Source: Lithobates sylvaticus
Taxonomy: Eukaryota > Chordata > Amphibia > Anura > Ranidae
Length of the DNA stretch: 64,000 nt
Assembly: GCA_028564925.1 (NCBI GenBank)
Contig: CM053026.1
Span: 607,992,457-608,056,456 of the forward strand
Direction: 5' to 3'
Under the pieces are notes generated by a model, which had not been told where the DNA came from, searched no databases, and saw nothing but the letters and a program-made list of their open reading frames with translations. Shown here in pieces: positions 48,195 to 59,307 of the stretch. A program made the translations under genes and the position numbers. Position 1 is the first letter of the stretch; every line of letters begins with the position of its first letter.

Positions 48195-50437
48195 ATGGAG
48201 CTTAGATTGGTGTCATGGAATGTGCGTGGTTCAAACAGTCGTTTAAAAAGAGCACTTATGTTTAAGTATCTGCAAGCACATAAGCCACATAGCCTATTTC
48301 TCCAGGAGACCCATCTGACGGGCAGTAGACATTCGGCCCTCCGCAGGAGATGGTTGAGGCAATCTTTCCACGCCACATACTCTAACTATGCCAGGGGGGT
48401 GTCCATTCTCCAGAACAGATCTCTTAACTGCCAGATGGAACACGTAATTTCAGACCCTGGGGGACAGTTTGTCATATTGCTGTTGTCTATAGAGGCCCAG
48501 ATGTTTGCTTTTGTGAACATATATGTTCCGCCCCCTTTCTCAACATCTGTACTTTATGTGATGTATGACAGACTGGCTCCCTATATGGTCACTAGACTCA
48601 TTCTAGCAGGGGATTTTAATGGCATTCTGGACTGGACTTTGGACACCTCCAATCCAACCAGGCTGCTGGACCCCGAATTGGGGCAATGGGCCACGGCCCT
48701 GCAGCTCACAGAGGTCTGGAGATGGAAACATCCACAAGCACAGCGCTACTCCCATTTATCTGCGGTCCACCGATCGGGCTCCAGAATAGACCTGGCTTTT
48801 TACTCTCCGGCTATACTTCCATATGTGACCTCAGCAACTTACCTCCCAGCGGGGATTTCAGACCACTTTCCCCTAGAGTTCATTCTGCAGCTTGGAGGGG
48901 GGGAGCGCAAGGGTTGCTGGCGGCTGGCAATACGCTGGCTACAGGATGAAAAAGTAGAAGAGAATATGCAATGGAAAATTGCCCAATATTGGGATTGTAA
49001 TGACAATGTGACCAATGCACAGGTGACCTGGGATGCCTTTAAGGACTATGTCTCTGAGACTAGAGTCTTGTGTGAGTACGGCAGAGGAGGTGTTTGCATC
49101 AGATTCTTCTCCTGGGGAATATTCCTCCCTGGCACAGGCTCGAAGGGCACTCTCTCTACACCTCTCTGGTTCGACTGCCTCTTCGGAGAGGTTGCTCAGG
49201 GCCAGAATATTTGAGTCTGGGGACAAGAACAGGAGGCTTCTAACCAGTCTGGTGGCCGACCCCAAATTTCAAACAGTTATACCCACAATACATACCGATG
49301 TGGGGGGGGGGGTCACTTCAAACCCGTCTGATATCCTTAATGAATTCAAAATATTCTACACCTCGTTGTATAGATCCACCACCTCGCAGATATCCCCTGA
49401 ACACCTCTTGATTCTCCACGGGCTGACTCTGACAGCTCTGACTGGGGAGGACATGGCCTCACTGGAGGCCAAAGCCTCAGTGACCGAAATTGACAGCAAT
49501 TCGCTCACCCCCCCTAACAAGACGCCAGGCCCTGATGGGCTCCAAGGAGACTGGTACAAAATGTATATAGCTGACTTGGCCCCACATCTCCAAAAGTTGT
49601 ATGCCCTTAGTTTAGAAGCAGGAAGCCTGCCTAAATCAATGTCGCAAGCCCACATAGTACTCATACCAAAGCCAGGAAAGGATGCCTCATATTGTTCAGC
49701 ATATTGACCCATATCCCTTCTTAATTATGATTTAAAGATACTAACAAATGTGCTAGTCACCAGACTGATGGGGATCCTCCCGTTCTTAGTTAACATGGAT
49801 CAAACTGGCTTCATGCCAGGAAAGTCGACAGATGTTAATATCTGTAGAGTGTTCACCCACTTGCAAATCCCTCCTACAGAACAGAATACCAGAGTCTTGG
49901 TTGCCTTGGACCTGGAAAAGGCATTTGATTCTGTTGCCTGGCCCTACATGGAGGAGGTACTCAAGATATATGGTTTCGGCCCCTATTTTTAGGAAGTGGA
50001 TTCAGCTCTTATACCAGTAACCGACAGCACAGATTAAACTTGGAGGGGTGTTATCCTCTTCATTCCCGGTGGAGCAGGGTACCCGACAGGGGTGTCCTCT
50101 ATCCCCTGCCCTCTTCTCCCTGATGGTTGAGCCCCTGGCGGTTGCGCTACTGTCCTTGGACACTGTTGGGGGGGTGCGGGTCGGATCCCTGGAGGAAAAA
50201 ATAGCACTCTATGCTGATGATATTATAATTTTCCTCCGGGCTCCGGAGACCTCCCTCCGGGCAGCGTTAGAGTTCCTCTCACACTTCACTGACATGTCGG
50301 GACTGAAAGTCAACTGGGACAAGTCCCAGATAATGCCAGTGGACCCGGGTGCTAAACAGTTGGTGGATCCGTCACTTCCACTGCAATGGGCTGAGAGTAT
50401 AAAATATCTTGGAATTATTATTTCCCCCAGAGTATAG
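48195..50437 (+). pseudogene. L1 ORF2: endonuclease and reverse transcriptase, several breaks
   Basis: From ATG 48195 the apurinic-like endonuclease domain is open with all catalytic residues: W8-N9 (SWNVRG), E38 (QETHL), D140 and N142 (AGDFNG), D199 (RIDLAF) and D223-H224 (SDHFPLEF). A frameshift near 49065 leads to NKTPGPDG and IVLIPKPGKD, and a stop at 49705-49707 replaces the Arg of YRPIS, consistent with CGA-to-TGA decay. LDLEKAFDSVAW follows, then a frameshift near 49985, a stop near 50019, then GTRQGCPLSPALF and ALYADDIIIF (YADD), ending at 50437. ORF2p performs target-primed reverse transcription. This copy is dead but well preserved. Confidence 0.9.
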
Positions 50438-50950
50438 GACTTTTGTAGACTTAACCTTCTTCCTATCCTACAAATTACTCAAAATAGGCTGAAAGTGTGG
50501 GCTAACCTCCCCCTCACGCTGACTGGACGGATCAATTTAATTAAAAGGAAATGACTCCCCCCTTTTCTATACGTGGTGCGCCATTCTCCAATGTGGATAC
50601 CCAAAGTACTTTTTAAGCAGCTAAATTCTCACATATCCAGTTTTCTGTGGGGCTCCGCCCTCCCCGTTTCCGATTGTCTATACTCCAAAGACCTTGGACC
50701 CTTTCCTTTATTTTATTGCGGCGATGCTTACTCATGCCCACAACTGGCTTACATCGGATGCCACTATTGCAACAGTTGCCTTGGAGGCTGCAGTTGTGGG
50801 GTGATTTGAAGCACTGTGGAATGTTTGGTGCGCTCCCCAAATACTCCACTATGGCTTAATCCTTCTCTACCTGAATTCCATTCCATCCCGGACCCGGTCA
50901 TATGGGCGTCACGGGTATTCGATATCTACACCATATCTGTGAGAATGGTG

Positions 50951-51337
50951 AACTACTGACATTTTCTGTGATAATTGACAACATGTCTATTTCTGAATTT
51001 CTATATTGACAACATGTTGAGGTAACTTATGTACACAAGTTCTCTTAAAAGTTGCATATTCTTGCATACAGAGACTATAGAATACCTTTTAATATATATG
51101 TCTTCCAGTGGACTGACCATGTTTAACCCTCTGAATTACTGCCCAACCTAAATACCCCAATTTAATCTTCTCCATACTAATGCCCTTTGGGACATCTAAT
51201 CTTTTCTTATGTTTCTTTTCCAAGAATTTTATTAGTATTTTTTGGATCTTTTCTTATTTTTCCGCTAATGTTAGATTGGCAGGCATCCCTCAATAGCCCA
51301 CTGTCCAATCTTCATGTAATCATGCAATACATGCTAA

Positions 51338-51381
<44 letters not shown>

Positions 51382-51729
51382 CGCAAAGTTAAATCTCCTA
51401 ACTGATACAACACCAGTAACATTTCTTCGGACTGATTAATCACCTGATCATACCATGATCATACCAAATCTCCCTCTCATCCAACTCCCTTTCTCAAACT
51501 CTTATCACTCAGTGCAAATAAGTGTTGATTAAAAAAAAGAAAAAGGGTCAGTGCACAACTCCAGAACAATTATTCCCTCAGTGCTATTACAATTATAAAG
51601 ATTGTTATTATGTGTCTACAATGAAATCAAATTATATCAGTAAATACACATCATGAAAAAGGCTTTGGTGTCAGTCTGTGTCTACTCAAACACACCTAAA
51701 ATGAATTAAAGCTGATTTTCATATTTCCT
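50951..51729. other. Unassigned DNA with a TATC microsatellite
   Basis: No gene. Contains the microsatellite listed separately. Confidence 0.4.
51338..51381. repeat. (TATC)n microsatellite, about 11 units
   Basis: Uninterrupted tetranucleotide run. Confidence 0.98.
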
Positions 51730-51808
51730 TTAACCACTTCAGCTCTGGAAGATTTTACCCCCTTCATGACCAGGCCATTTTTTCCTATTTAGCAATTTGC
51801 TACTTTAA

Positions 51809-53778
51809 CCACTTGCCGACCTGGCCATAGCCGAAAGACGTCTACATCGCTGTTGGCTTATTCCCTGGGGTGCGCACATCCATGACCATCGGGTTCATCC
51901 ATGCTCCATCCTTCCTTGGCCCATCCATGCTCCATCCATCCCTGGCTCCTCCATGCTCCATCCATCCCTGGCTCCTCCATGCTCCATCTGTGCTTATCCA
52001 TGCTCCATTCGTGCTTATCCATGCTCCATCCATGCTCATCCATGCTCCATCCATGCCCATCTGTGCTTCATCCATGCTCCATCCATGGCTCATCCATTGC
52101 CATCCATGGCTCATCCATTGCTCATCCACGGCTCATCTATGGCCATCCATGGCACATCCGTGCTCATCTGTGCTCCATCTGTGCTCCATCCATGCTCCAT
52201 CCATGGCTCACCTGTGCTCCCTCCATGGCTCATCCATGCTCCATCTGTTACTCATCCATGGCTCATTCATGGCCATCCATTGCTCATCCGTGCCCATTCA
52301 TGGCTCATCCATGGCTCATTCATGCTCATCAATGCCTCATCTGTGCTAATCTGTGTCTCATTCATGCCACAGCAGTGCTCATTCTTGCCACAGCAGTACT
52401 CATTCGAGCCACAGCAGTACTCATTCGAGCCACAGCAGTACTCATCAGTGCTTATCCATGCCACATCAGTGCTCATCTGTGCCACATCCATGCCACATCA
52501 GTGCTCATTCGTGCCACATCCATGCCACATCAGTGCTTATCCCTCCCACATCAGTTCTCATCCATGCCATATCAGTACTCATCCATGCCACATTCATGCC
52601 AAATCAGTTCTCATCCATGCCGCATCCTTGCCACTACAGTGCCCATCAGTGTCTCACAAAAGTGTAATAGGTAGTCAAATTAGATTTGAAATGTATGTCC
52701 CTGATGGTGCTCCCTGCATGTTGGGCCTCTGTATGTGGCCAGGCTGTGGAAAAGTCTCACATCACCATACTCAGGAGCAGAATATATTTTGGGGTGTAAT
52801 TTTTGCTATGTATGTGCTATGTGTTAGAAATATCTTATAAATGGACAATTTTGTGTAAAAAAAAATGTATTTTCTTTCTACGTTTTCCAAAAACTTGTGG
52901 AAAAAAATGACATGTTCAAAAGACTCATTATGCCTCATAGATTATACGTTGGGGTGCTTGCTTTCCAAAATGGGGTCATTCTGTGGATGTTTCCATTGTC
53001 CTGGTGCTCCAGGGCCTTCAAAAGTGTAAGAGGTAGTCAAAAAAATGAAATGTGTAATTTATGTCCCTAGAACGCCTGAAGGTGCTCCCTGCATTTTGGG
53101 CCTCTGTATGTGGCCAGGCTGTGTAAAAGTCTCACATATGTGGTATCGCCATACTCAGGAGGAGTAGCAAAATGCACTTTGGGGTGTAATTTGTGGTATG
53201 TATATGCTGTGTGAGAGAAATAACCTGTTAATATGACAATTCTGTGAAAAAATCTTCATTTTGCAAGGAATTGTGGGAAAAAATTACAACTTAGAAAAAC
53301 TCACCATGCCTCTTACTAAATACCTTGGATTGTTTAATTTCCAAAAAGGGGTAATTCTTGGGATATTTGTACTGTCCTGGCTTGTTAGAGTCTCAAGAAA
53401 TGAGATAGGCCATCAGTACATCAGGTGAGATCAATTTTCAGTGATTGGCACTCTATAACTTTCACAAAGACCAAATAATATACACTGATTTATCTGATTT
53501 AGGTTATGTTTACCAAAGAAATGTAGCAGTATAAATTTTGGCCAAAATTTATGGATAAAAATTACTGATTTGCTAAATTTTATAACAGAAACGAAGAACA
53601 TTTCAGAGGTGATCAAATACCACCCAAAGAAATATCTATTTGTGTGAAAAAAAGGACAAACATTTCATATGGGTACAATTTTGCCTGACTGAGTAATTGT
53701 CATTCAAAATGTGAGAGCACAGAAAGCTGAAAATTGGTCTGGTTAGGAAGGGGATTTAAGTGCCCAGTGGGCAAGTGG
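51809..53778. mobile_element. Inner TTAA element carrying a minisatellite
   Basis: TTAA at 51805-51808 and 53779-53782 flank inverted ends CCACTTGCC and GGCAAGTGG. It lies inside the outer element with a duplicated TTAA, a clean nested insertion. The non-minisatellite part has an internal duplication: GGGCCTCTGTATGTGGCCAG occurs near 52724 and 53098. Confidence 0.75.
51880..52660. repeat. Minisatellite of CCATCCATGCTC-type units
   Basis: About 780 bp of 11-13-bp units (CATCCATGCTC, CATCCATGGCT), giving way to 21-bp CACAGCAGTACTCATTCGAG units (three copies) and then 15-18-bp CCACATCAGTGCTCAT units. Several long overlapping frames result from the lack of stops in the repeat, not from a gene. 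Confidence 0.92.
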
Positions 53779-54205
53779 TTAACTGGTAATTGTGTTGCCA
53801 TGTGAAATGTATAGAGCTTTCTTTTGGTGCTATTTGATCACCATGGTGTTTTTTATTTTTGCATTATAAATGAAAAAAGACCAAACATTTTGAAAAAAAA
53901 AAACAACCCAATGTTTTTCTCTTTGTTATAAAAATATGTCCAATAAAAAAATTATGTAAAAAATCTAATTTCTTCATAAATTTAGGCTGACATGTATTCT
54001 GCGTGTGAACGTTTTAGTGTCTACAAATGATGGTATATAAATGATGGTATATACACATATAACATTTTTATCTTATTTTTATTTTATACTAGTAATGATG
54101 GTGATCAGCGATTTAAAGTAGGACTGTGATAAAACAGTGGGCAATCTGTCCCTATCTGACCCTGGGGGGAACTGACTAACTGCCACTGACATCATCAGTG
54201 ATTTT

Positions 54206-54403
54206 ATACAGCGGTTTAGACATTAATGGCTGTGTGTTGAGTTATTTTGAGGGGACAGCAAATTTACACTGTTATACAAGCTGTACACTCACTACTTTAC
54301 ATTGTAGCAAAGTGTAATTTCTTCAGTGCTGTCACATGAAAAGATATAATAAAATATTTACAAAAATGTGAGGGGTGTACTCACTTTTGTGAGATACTGT
54401 ACG
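54206..54403 (-). mobile_element. Tc1/mariner end fragment
   Basis: The reverse complement begins TACAGTATCTCACAAAAGTG followed by AGTACACCCC, a Tc1 terminal inverted repeat I recognise from vertebrate genomes, and ends near the AACCGCTG word. Only one end is present; no transposase. Confidence 0.75.
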
Positions 54404-54879
54404 TCTCACACCCGGAAAAATGCAGAGTCATTCTGACCTGTGCTCAGCCATTTGTTTGCATTTTGTGAATGAACACAAAGCTTCCTCTGATTGGCTTAGT
54501 CAGAGAGTGTGATGTCACCACCCCGCCCCTCCCACTCAGCCAATAGGAGGAATCTTTGTATTCATAGAATACAAAGCTGCCTATGAATGGCTGAGCAGCA
54601 CTTAGACCAACTCATATTTTTTTCCAGCTATGATGAGACAGGAAGTGTCTGTCTCACAGTCAGAACCTAACACTGAACACTGTACTGTATGTAGCTGACG
54701 CTACATGCAGCACATACAGTGCTTAGAGCCACTGCAGCACGTAGTGAAAGACATTGTTCGTTTGGAACGAACAAACAATTTAAAGTGGTAGGAAATGTGG
54801 AAATCGGCTTTAAACTACTTCAGTGCTTTCCAGAGGGTTACAAAGTGTCCGCATCCATCCTAATCAACCATGTTCCCAC
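54404..54879. other. Unassigned repeat-like DNA
   Basis: No gene. Contains GATTGGCT and AGCCAAT words in inverted order near 54490-54545. Confidence 0.35.
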
Positions 54880-55765
54880 AGACCTATGTAGATAAGCTCA
54901 CTAATGAAAAACAACTTGAAAATATGGGATGCACTGAATTATTTGAGTGACCGAATTGCTTACACCCATGCTACAGCTATTGCTACTCTACCTAACCATA
55001 TTTCTCCCAGACTTTCTTGAATCTAGGGGCTTCACCTTGTGGTCTTCCATAGGATTCCATAAAAAGCAACCTTTTTTTAAAATCCTCTAAGATAATGTCC
55101 AGGACCCACATACATAAACACAAACTTCCTCCATCTATTGATTTTATATAGTATATCCGAAATGATCAAACATAGATATGTCACAACACTTCTTGCAAGT
55201 TTTGAACATATTTGACAACATACCCCTAATCAATAACAAATCTATACTCACAAAGGATTTTGGTGTCAAAACACACAAGACACACATAAGCAGGCATGAG
55301 GGAGATGGACCTAAACAAAAGTAAGTAGTCTGGGCACTGGATAGTTTTTTGGGGAAGCTTGGCAAAATGCTCCCTAAATTTTACCAACACAGAAGTAGAA
55401 TACAAGTTCATGATGAGGTGGTACATGGTCCCTTCCAGAATTGGAGATATGCTGAATATCTACTGGTCATGCATCCTTTGCTATGACTTTCTGATCATAG
55501 GTCTTCTGCTTGCTAAGGTCTCTGTTTTAGAAATATACTCCCAAAAACCCATGGCAAGCTCTATTACACAGTAAGACTGAAGCTTTGACCAAACAGCAGC
55601 AATCACTAACCTATCATATTTTATTAGTAGCTCAGTTGACCATTGCTAGAAACTGGGAAAAAAAACAATTCAGCCCTTTCCCAATGGTCTTAACACTAGT
55701 CTATGAAAAATTCCTGAGCATTTTTAAAGACAAACACAATACATATATAAACAAAGAAACGGCGC
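54880..55765 (+). pseudogene. L1-type ORF2 C-terminal fragment
   Basis: Broken frames on the plus strand match the C-terminal third of L1 ORF2: a WDALNYLSDRI-like segment (about 54935-54960), then EYKFMMRWYMVPSRI (about 55395-55440), and near the end VAQLTIARNWEKK (about 55625-55665), the counterpart of the AAKxLIxRxWK block. Several stops and frame changes. There is no endonuclease or RT palm, so it is a 5'-truncated copy. Confidence 0.65.
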
Positions 55766-56728
55766 TGGAATAGACGTGTGCAATATTGAACGAGAAAAAG
55801 AAAACACAAAAAATGTGCAGCTGCTGATAAGAAAGTGCTATAACCTTCAGAAAATGCTCAAACCAATAAAACAGCACTGGCAAACAAAAATTGTGACAAA
55901 ATAATAAATGATCCCACAAAATTGACAAACATCAATAATGTGTGTGAAGTGGTTACATGTCTAACACAAACCAATCCCATAAAAAATAAACTAGCATCAA
56001 ATAATATGTGTGATAAATTATTACATAAGTGACATGATTGAATAATAACCATAAAATTATTTCATAGATACCAAAATTGAATAAGTGATAAACCACAACC
56101 TAAATGTGGTAAGAAAATATATAGATAAAAATGAATGTGAGTAAGTCCAGTTATTGTCCCAAAAAAACAAGAACCAAAATAAATGTACATATGAGCTCCT
56201 TCTTGGAATAGACTCACCGGGCTAGCAGACAGACAGAGCAGCAAAGCAGAGGGCAGATATGCAGACAAACTGTGGTTCGGCAAGTAGGCACAAAAGCAGA
56301 GCTGAATAAACAAGCCAGTGGGATGAGAGGATCCAGGGAGAGATGCATGCACACAAGGCACAGTGATGTTCTTGGAGATATTGTACCGATAATAGAAGAG
56401 AGCAAATTTTAAAGTGTTGTAGAAGGATTTTTAAAATGCGCGCTCTGCGCTACTTACAGGATGCATAAAGGAAGGCAAACTTCTCAGATACTTCCGCGGT
56501 TGCAGCTGGTTTAGCGTGCGCTCCACGGGAACAGGAAGTGGCGTCAGTGGTTAGATCCTTGGCCGGAAATTACGTCGGCGCGTTTCGCCCCTCCTCCAGG
56601 GTGTCATCAAAAGACATTTGACACAATACACAATACATGTCTACCGTTATGGGTGCCATGGTTACAACTCTTTCAACTTAACAGCCTGCAATACTTTTGA
56701 GTTTATGGAATTGGTGGGGGTGGGGGCA
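55766..56728. other. Unassigned repeat-like DNA
   Basis: No gene. The stretch 56440-56640 contains ACAGGAAGTGGCGTCA and GCGCGTTTCGCCCCTCCTCC, a motif style seen in dispersed frog repeats, family unknown. Confidence 0.35.
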
Positions 56729-57478
56729 GTTGTCAAGGACGTTCCAGGCATTTCCGGGCCTTCCGTGCGCACATAGGTGCGCGGCGGGCGCGCGCGCGTG
56801 CACGTTAGCGTGCGCGTTAGCGCGCGGCGGCACGCGCGTGCATGTGTGCATGCGCGGGAACGCAATTGGCGCCAAAACGGGCTTTAAAAGCCCAGCAGTG
56901 ACACTCAGCCAGTGCTGTGTTGTCTTTAAGCTTCCTGCTTGTCAGCCACCCGAAAACCCGATCTGAAACCTGAACCTGTGATCTCCCGTTACCGACCCGG
57001 CTCTGTTTGGACTACTCTACCTTCTCCTACCCGACCCGGCCTGCCTGACCTTGCTACATTTGGTTACCGACTCCAGCCTGCCTACCGACTCTGCCATTGC
57101 CTGCTCCTATCATCTGATTGATCTGCTGTTGCCAACTGGACTGTCTGACCTTGCTCTGCTGATTCCCACTTGTTTGATCCACCTGTTGCCTGGTTCTTTT
57201 GTATCCTGCTTCAACCACCTACAGCTGCAGTCTTACATCCTGCCATCCGCATTCGGACATTACTGGAGGACCTCCCTGTTGGTTCCAACACCTTCCTCTA
57301 CAAACCAGGCACTCCTACCCCACTGTGCTCACGTCACCACTGTCCCCATCTCCAGTGGCACGTGAACCAGCGCTGTATGAGAGGTCTCCTCCTACAAGTC
57401 AGGCTCTACGTCCAGGTACGTAACAGCAGTGCTTTTGACCTGCCTCTCACAATTATAATAAACCTGTTTACTCAATCA
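56729..57478 (+). mobile_element. Candidate solo LTR (Ty3/gypsy-like), fossil
   Basis: About 750 bp starting TGTCAAGG and ending near CAATCA, with a GC-rich 5' part and a poly(A) signal close to the 3' end. No internal coding region is present. Assignment is tentative, and the ends are approximate. Confidence 0.4.
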
Positions 57479-58917
57479 GTATGATCATTATATCAGATGA
57501 CGGACCTATCTTCCTTTTCCTCCATCCCCCTTCTTTTATGTTTTCCCTCATTTTCATTTTCTTCTTCCGATGCTTCATATTTCCTGACTTACCCTTCTAT
57601 TGTATATGTACAAATATAATCATTTTGTAATCGTAGTTTCATTTTGTAATCGTAGTTAATAGTCATATATGACAAAAAAAAAATGGTTTAATTACTTTAT
57701 TGTCACATATCTGTGATGGTGATTTTTTTTCCTAAATTTTATTGGCAAGCATAACTTTACATGCAATTTAACCAGTATTCATATTTTTCTGTACATCTAC
57801 AAGTTGCCGTACAATGTTACTGAACCGGCACAGCAATGATTGTATTTGCAAAACCCAAGAAAACATTGAAACAGAAAATTTATTGTAATTCAATGTCTGC
57901 TTTCTTCAAAAAAAGGTTTTTTTTTAAGCATTCATATTTCTATCATTCTCAAAAATGAAAATAATATAGTTAAGCTCAGTTGGTAAAACAATATACTGTA
58001 TATATAATAGAGAATACAATATACATGAGTCTTAACCTGAAATAAAAACATATAACTATAGATGATTTGTTGCATTAACCTTTTAAAATTGTATATATTA
58101 TTTCATTTTACACATAGCAAATTCAGCCACACTCTCAGGACTGACAGAAGAGACAATTGTATTTAATTTTGTAGTAGTTGTACTTATAGAGAGTTGATGA
58201 ATATTCTACAAAACTGCTTTGCATGTTTATTTCAACCATGTGTTTAAATTATGTATGATTTGTATGGAAATAGTATATAGAACAAAGGGAACAAAGAAAT
58301 CAGACAAATCATAAAACTAATGTGGACTACTTCTTGAGCTCTGTTATCTGAACCAAGATTGTGTTGTTATTTGAAGAAGATTTTTATTCCTGGTATCTAA
58401 ATTCCACAGCAAAAATAAATTTTCATTTCCCTAAGCATACATTTTTTTTTTTAAAAAAGGGAAAAAAATAAACAGTGTTCTGTTGTTAGTACTTCTTATT
58501 TTTTTAGTATTTAAATGAAACTGCCACTCTCAAGAACAGAGCTGATCTGAAATGCTCCATGTTACTGAATATTTATGAACCATTTATTGAAGGGTGTTTT
58601 CATTCAAGAAGCATTTGCTTTGGTGTAATGAAAAGGAGGAATTGTTACATTTTTATGTTTTTAATCTTATAGAATGTGATATGTAACATTGTGAGCACAC
58701 ATGTCTGGTAAGATAATTGGATCAGCTGTAGGGATTTGCTAATAGTTCAGTTCAAACCTTAGTGTTTTTGCCCAAGATACCTAAGCATAGCAAGGAATGT
58801 CAGAAGTCTACCCTATGGTCCACCAACGGGGAAGGGGGTCTGCATTGGGCCATGTAGAGTAGGGAAAAGTGTAGGATGCAGCCTTTGCTTTGATTTTCCA
58901 ACCCCTCCACAGCTGTA
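57479..58917. other. AT-rich non-coding DNA
   Basis: About 1.4 kb with no gene or repeat boundary recognised. Possibly unique host sequence. Confidence 0.4.
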
Positions 58918-59299
58918 GAATTCAGCAGGCAAGTGTCCCTGTCCCAGCTGCTAGAAACACTCCCATGCCACCACTCAATTTCCAGCTTGGCTAAATTGCT
59001 GGCTTTAACGCTCCTACTTTTCCAGCTGGTGTATTCTGCCTCCTGTGCTTAACTGCAGTGGTAGATTCCAGGGCGTTTATTCCTCTCCCTTCCTGGCCCT
59101 TCACATGGAAGGCAATGTTTACACATTTCTTGATCAGGCATTCAGCAGCAAGGTTCACATTAGCACAGACATGTGATCCAGCAAGTATGAGCAGGTGGCA
59201 CAATATATTGTTCACAGCCACTAGGTAGCTCTGTTGGCTGCCAGAATGGATGCAGGACAAGGAACACCATTGGAGCTTGTTCAGCCACCTTATTTCCTT
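58918..59299 (+). pseudogene. Relict hAT transposase, first part
   Basis: Matches the 12-kb hAT transposase at 33265-33680 block by block: GCAGGCAA(A/G)T(T/G)TCCCTG, CCAGCTGCT, TAGCTTGGCTAAATTGCT, CATGGAAGGC, GATGCAGGACAAGG, GTTCAGCCACC. That corresponds to about residues 342-480 of the intact-side frame. It is heavily mutated with no open frame. It is interrupted at 59300 by the younger element and continues at 61667. Confidence 0.85.
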
Positions 59300-59307
59300 G
59301 TGATGAC

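Larger units (their letters stand above)
46060..50950 (+). mobile_element. Decayed L1-type LINE, near full length
   Basis: A GC-rich 5' region (46060-46850, including GCCGCCATCTTGCC) is followed by ORF1 and ORF2 remnants in the usual L1 order. Homology fades after about 50950. It is a different L1 lineage from the one at 12344-18300 and older, judged by its stops and frameshifts. Confidence 0.85.
51730..54205. mobile_element. Outer TTAA-type repeat, split by a second TTAA element
   Basis: It begins TTAACCACTTCAGCTCTGG and runs to the TTAA at 51805. It resumes at 53779 with TTAACTGGTAATTG, then GAGCTTTCTTTTGGTGCTATT, the inverted form of the block near 510-550. The family is therefore that of 79-685. 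The end near 54205 is uncertain. Confidence 0.6.

Noticed and set aside
51870-52840. Overlapping frames of 159-295 codons rich in His, Ser and Pro
   Set aside because: They result from a stop-poor CCATCCATGCTC minisatellite that is open in several frames at once.
56662-56966. Arg/Ala-rich frames around the GC-rich block
   Set aside because: Alternating GCGCGC sequence in the candidate LTR opens several frames at once; no domain is seen.
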